DNA of 7,668 nucleotides, taken from NCBI GenBank assembly GCA_002309675.1, contig DBXX01000071.1:25857-33524 (forward strand). Direction: 5' to 3'. A program made the position numbers and the translations under genes. Each line of letters starts with the position of its first letter. Position 1 is the stretch's first letter. Shown here piece after piece: positions 5,905 through 7,668 of this stretch. Origin of the DNA: Lachnospiraceae bacterium UBA1201 (GTDB lineage Bacteria; Bacillota; Clostridia; Lachnospirales; Lachnospiraceae). The notes under the pieces are model-generated. The model was not told the origin of the DNA. It saw nothing but the letters and a program-made list of their open reading frames with translations, and did no database searches.

Positions 5905-7668
5905 TCAATCGGTGATAGGGAAATATACCTGATAGCGTTCGTAACCGATCTGATAGAGCGGAACAAAGCGGATGCCCGGGTCCTGCCCGCGGGTCTTGAA
6001 GGTCATCTTCCACATGCCCCACTCACGCTCACAATCGTGCACCAGCAAGGATTCGGGCGCAGCGCCATGGGTATGAAGCATGCGTTCGGCGTCACTTAAA
6101 CCGGCCAGGACGATCGGCCCGTAGGTAAATGCGACCATGTCATTTGTTCCGGGCAGCAGAGCGGTCCGGATGCGCAGCGGCAGTGAGAGGCAGATCTCAT
6201 CGCCATTGTTCCAGGTGCGGTCAAGGACGACAAAACTTCCGGGCACGTAAGCTTCATTGACCGGTGTGCCATTGATCATAAGAGAGGCTCCTTCAGCCCC
6301 TTCGATCCACGAGGGAATACGAAGATGCAACGCGAAGCTTACGGGCGCATCCGTTTCGATACGGAAGCATTCCGTCAGGCAGTCGGGCTGGTGGAGGTAG
6401 ATATGCGCCTCTTCGCGTACGGTCTGCGCAGCCGAGTCAGTCGAGGAAAAATGATAGCTGCCGTTCAATGTATCGCGCCACTGGTGGATCCTAAAGGCGT
6501 TGCCTCCGCTTAAGGTGAAACCGGCGTCTGATGCAAAATACAGTCCGGTATAGATATCATTACCGTTTTGATAATAGAGAAACCGGTTATGGGCGGCATT
6601 GGCCTGAACGAGCGATCCGTGGCAACACCAGAAGTCTTGCGTCTTCGAGCCCCAGCCCTTGCGGCCGCCACCGTAGAGCGGCAGGAAATAGGTGATCAGG
6701 CCCTCCTCGGGGAACTCCGGCGTCTGGCCGTTCGAGTGGCCACCGCGGAAATGTCCCTGCGCCAGGATGCCGTTGTACAGGTTGCGCTCGATGTAGTCGA
6801 GGTACTTCGCGTCACCGGTGAGCTTAAACAGCCCGTCCGCCAGCCGCATCATGTTGTAGACCGTGCAGTGCTCCTGGTTCTTCTCGCCCAGGCGCGCCGC
6901 CATGGACCGCATGGGCGTCCAGATCTCGCCGAGCGTCTGACCGCCGGTCACGAAGCTGCCGCGGTCGGTGACCGCGCATTTCCAGTAAGCCATGGCTATA
7001 TCACGATAGCGCTCTTGCCCGGTAACTTCATAGACGCGCAGCGCGCCGATGGCTTCCGGTATGGTCGTATTGGCGTGCATGTTGGTCAGTACATCCACGC
7101 CGGCAAGCAGCGGATCGAAAAGACGGTGCCGGTCGTATCGCTCGACCAGCGTCAGATACATTTCATCTTTGGTAAATTCATACAGGTCCGCCCAGATCTC
7201 CAGCATGCCGCCGGTCTCGAAATCCAGGAGGTCGTCGAGCTGCTTGCGGCTCATACCATCCGTGAAATCGTAGAACCACTTGGAAAATGCCACAGCGACC
7301 TCGAGAGCCTGTGCATTGCCCGCGTAGCGATACATGTCCGCCAGGCCCATAAAAAGCTTGTGCACGTTGTAATGCGGCGCCCAGACGGCCTTTCCGCGTG
7401 CGATCCAGTGGAAATATTTCTCGGGGATGGCAGCGACCCAGCCCGCGCCGTTTTCCGCCTGGCAGTGCGCCAACTCGTTAACGATGAAGTTCGCCTTCGC
7501 CAGGAGCTCCTCGTCGCCCGACTCTGCGTAGTGCATCGCGGCGGCACTTAAGAAGTGCCCCAGAAAATGTCCGCGCAGCTGGCAGGAGGGATCCTCCCAG
7601 CCGCCGTGCGCCATGGCCTTGCTGCCGAAATTCTGGTGCAGTCCGGCCTCCTGATAGTAGTTCTGCAG
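5905..7668 (-). CDS. GH127 (DUF1680) beta-L-arabinofuranosidase-type glycosidase, N-terminus outside window
   Basis: The frame is open from the right edge of the window to TGA at 5905-5907 (587 visible residues). An ATG at 7614 is internal, since 18 in-frame codons without a stop precede it, so the start lies outside. The family releases terminal beta-L-arabinofuranose from plant arabinans or hydroxyproline-linked arabinosides. Numbering from base 7668: CQLRGHFLGHFLSA (from residue 29) and VWAPHYNVHK are family hallmarks of the (alpha/alpha)6 barrel. GEIW (Glu248) matches the position of the proposed acid/base. NQEHC supplies Glu266 and Cys268, and FWCCHGS supplies Cys348 and Cys349. By analogy with characterised HypBA1 these form the Zn(Cys)3Glu site, with the first Cys of the CC pair as nucleophile. 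From about residue 440 the chain is beta-sandwich-like (HLRIPSW, GPIVLAG). All key residues are present, so it should be active. No secretion signal can be judged. It is GC-rich, and convergent with the lipoprotein gene. Confidence 0.92.
   Translation of the reverse strand: MQNYYQEAGLHQNFGSKAMAHGGWEDPSCQLRGHFLGHFLSAAAMHYAESGDEELLAKANFIVNELAHCQAENGAGWVAAIPEKYFHWIARGKAVWAPHYNVHKLFMGLADMYRYAGNAQALEVAVAFSKWFYDFTDGMSRKQLDDLLDFETGGMLEIWADLYEFTKDEMYLTLVERYDRHRLFDPLLAGVDVLTNMHANTTIPEAIGALRVYEVTGQERYRDIAMAYWKCAVTDRGSFVTGGQTLGEIWTPMRSMAARLGEKNQEHCTVYNMMRLADGLFKLTGDAKYLDYIERNLYNGILAQGHFRGGHSNGQTPEFPEEGLITYFLPLYGGGRKGWGSKTQDFWCCHGSLVQANAAHNRFLYYQNGNDIYTGLYFASDAGFTLSGGNAFRIHQWRDTLNGSYHFSSTDSAAQTVREEAHIYLHQPDCLTECFRIETDAPVSFALHLRIPSWIEGAEGASLMINGTPVNEAYVPGSFVVLDRTWNNGDEICLSLPLRIRTALLPGTNDMVAFTYGPIVLAGLSDAERMLHTHGAAPESLLVHDCEREWGMWKMTFKTRGQDPGIRFVPLYQIGYERYQVYFPITD

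Noticed and set aside
6568..7551. Long + strand open frame of 327 codons opposite the glycosidase gene
   Set aside because: It lies wholly antisense to a GH127 gene with all catalytic motifs. The translation is low-complexity and has no recognisable domain, as expected for a shadow frame in GC-rich coding DNA.

Overview
The window looks like a piece of a Gram-positive, Clostridia-type chromosome, most plausibly a gut member of the Lachnospiraceae or a relative. The reasons are the strong AGGAGG-type ribosome binding sites, an extended -10 promoter, a lipoprotein signal, a secreted Cys-rich metalloprotease and a GH127-type L-arabinose glycosidase. This placement is inference from gene content; no rRNA or other marker is present.

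Layout: (1) Bases 1-3237 (+) hold the 3' part of a very large gene. Its visible product has a Gly/Pro-rich, partly collagen-like linker, beta-rich Ig-like segments, a helical and hydrophobic middle, a Lys/Arg-rich helical stretch and a compact C-terminal domain. I do not recognise a named family; an exported effector or polymorphic-toxin-like protein is one possibility. (2) Bases 3238-3694 are AT-rich and intergenic: a long hairpin behind the big gene, an extended -10 promoter, a 34-codon basic small ORF with a strong RBS, and a second hairpin that could terminate or attenuate. (3) Bases 3695-5807 (+) are a two-gene unit. A secreted ricin-lectin/Ig-like/metzincin protease (HExxHxxGxxH) is followed 10 nt later by a lipoprotein of unknown function. 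(4) Bases 5905-7668 (-) hold a convergent GH127/DUF1680 beta-L-arabinofuranosidase, cut at its N-terminus by the window edge, with a bidirectional hairpin between the convergent stops.

The first and last genes are clearly GC-richer than the middle block. Sample 60-base lines count 42/60 G+C at 1141-1200, 21/60 at 4861-4920 and 36/60 at 6781-6840. The AT-rich middle block is bracketed by two sequence-related hairpins. This suggests that the small ORF, protease and lipoprotein form an accessory cassette inserted between unrelated genes. The most interesting material is this cassette (a protease with an apparently altered Met-turn, a possible partner lipoprotein and a leader peptide) and the unassigned large protein.
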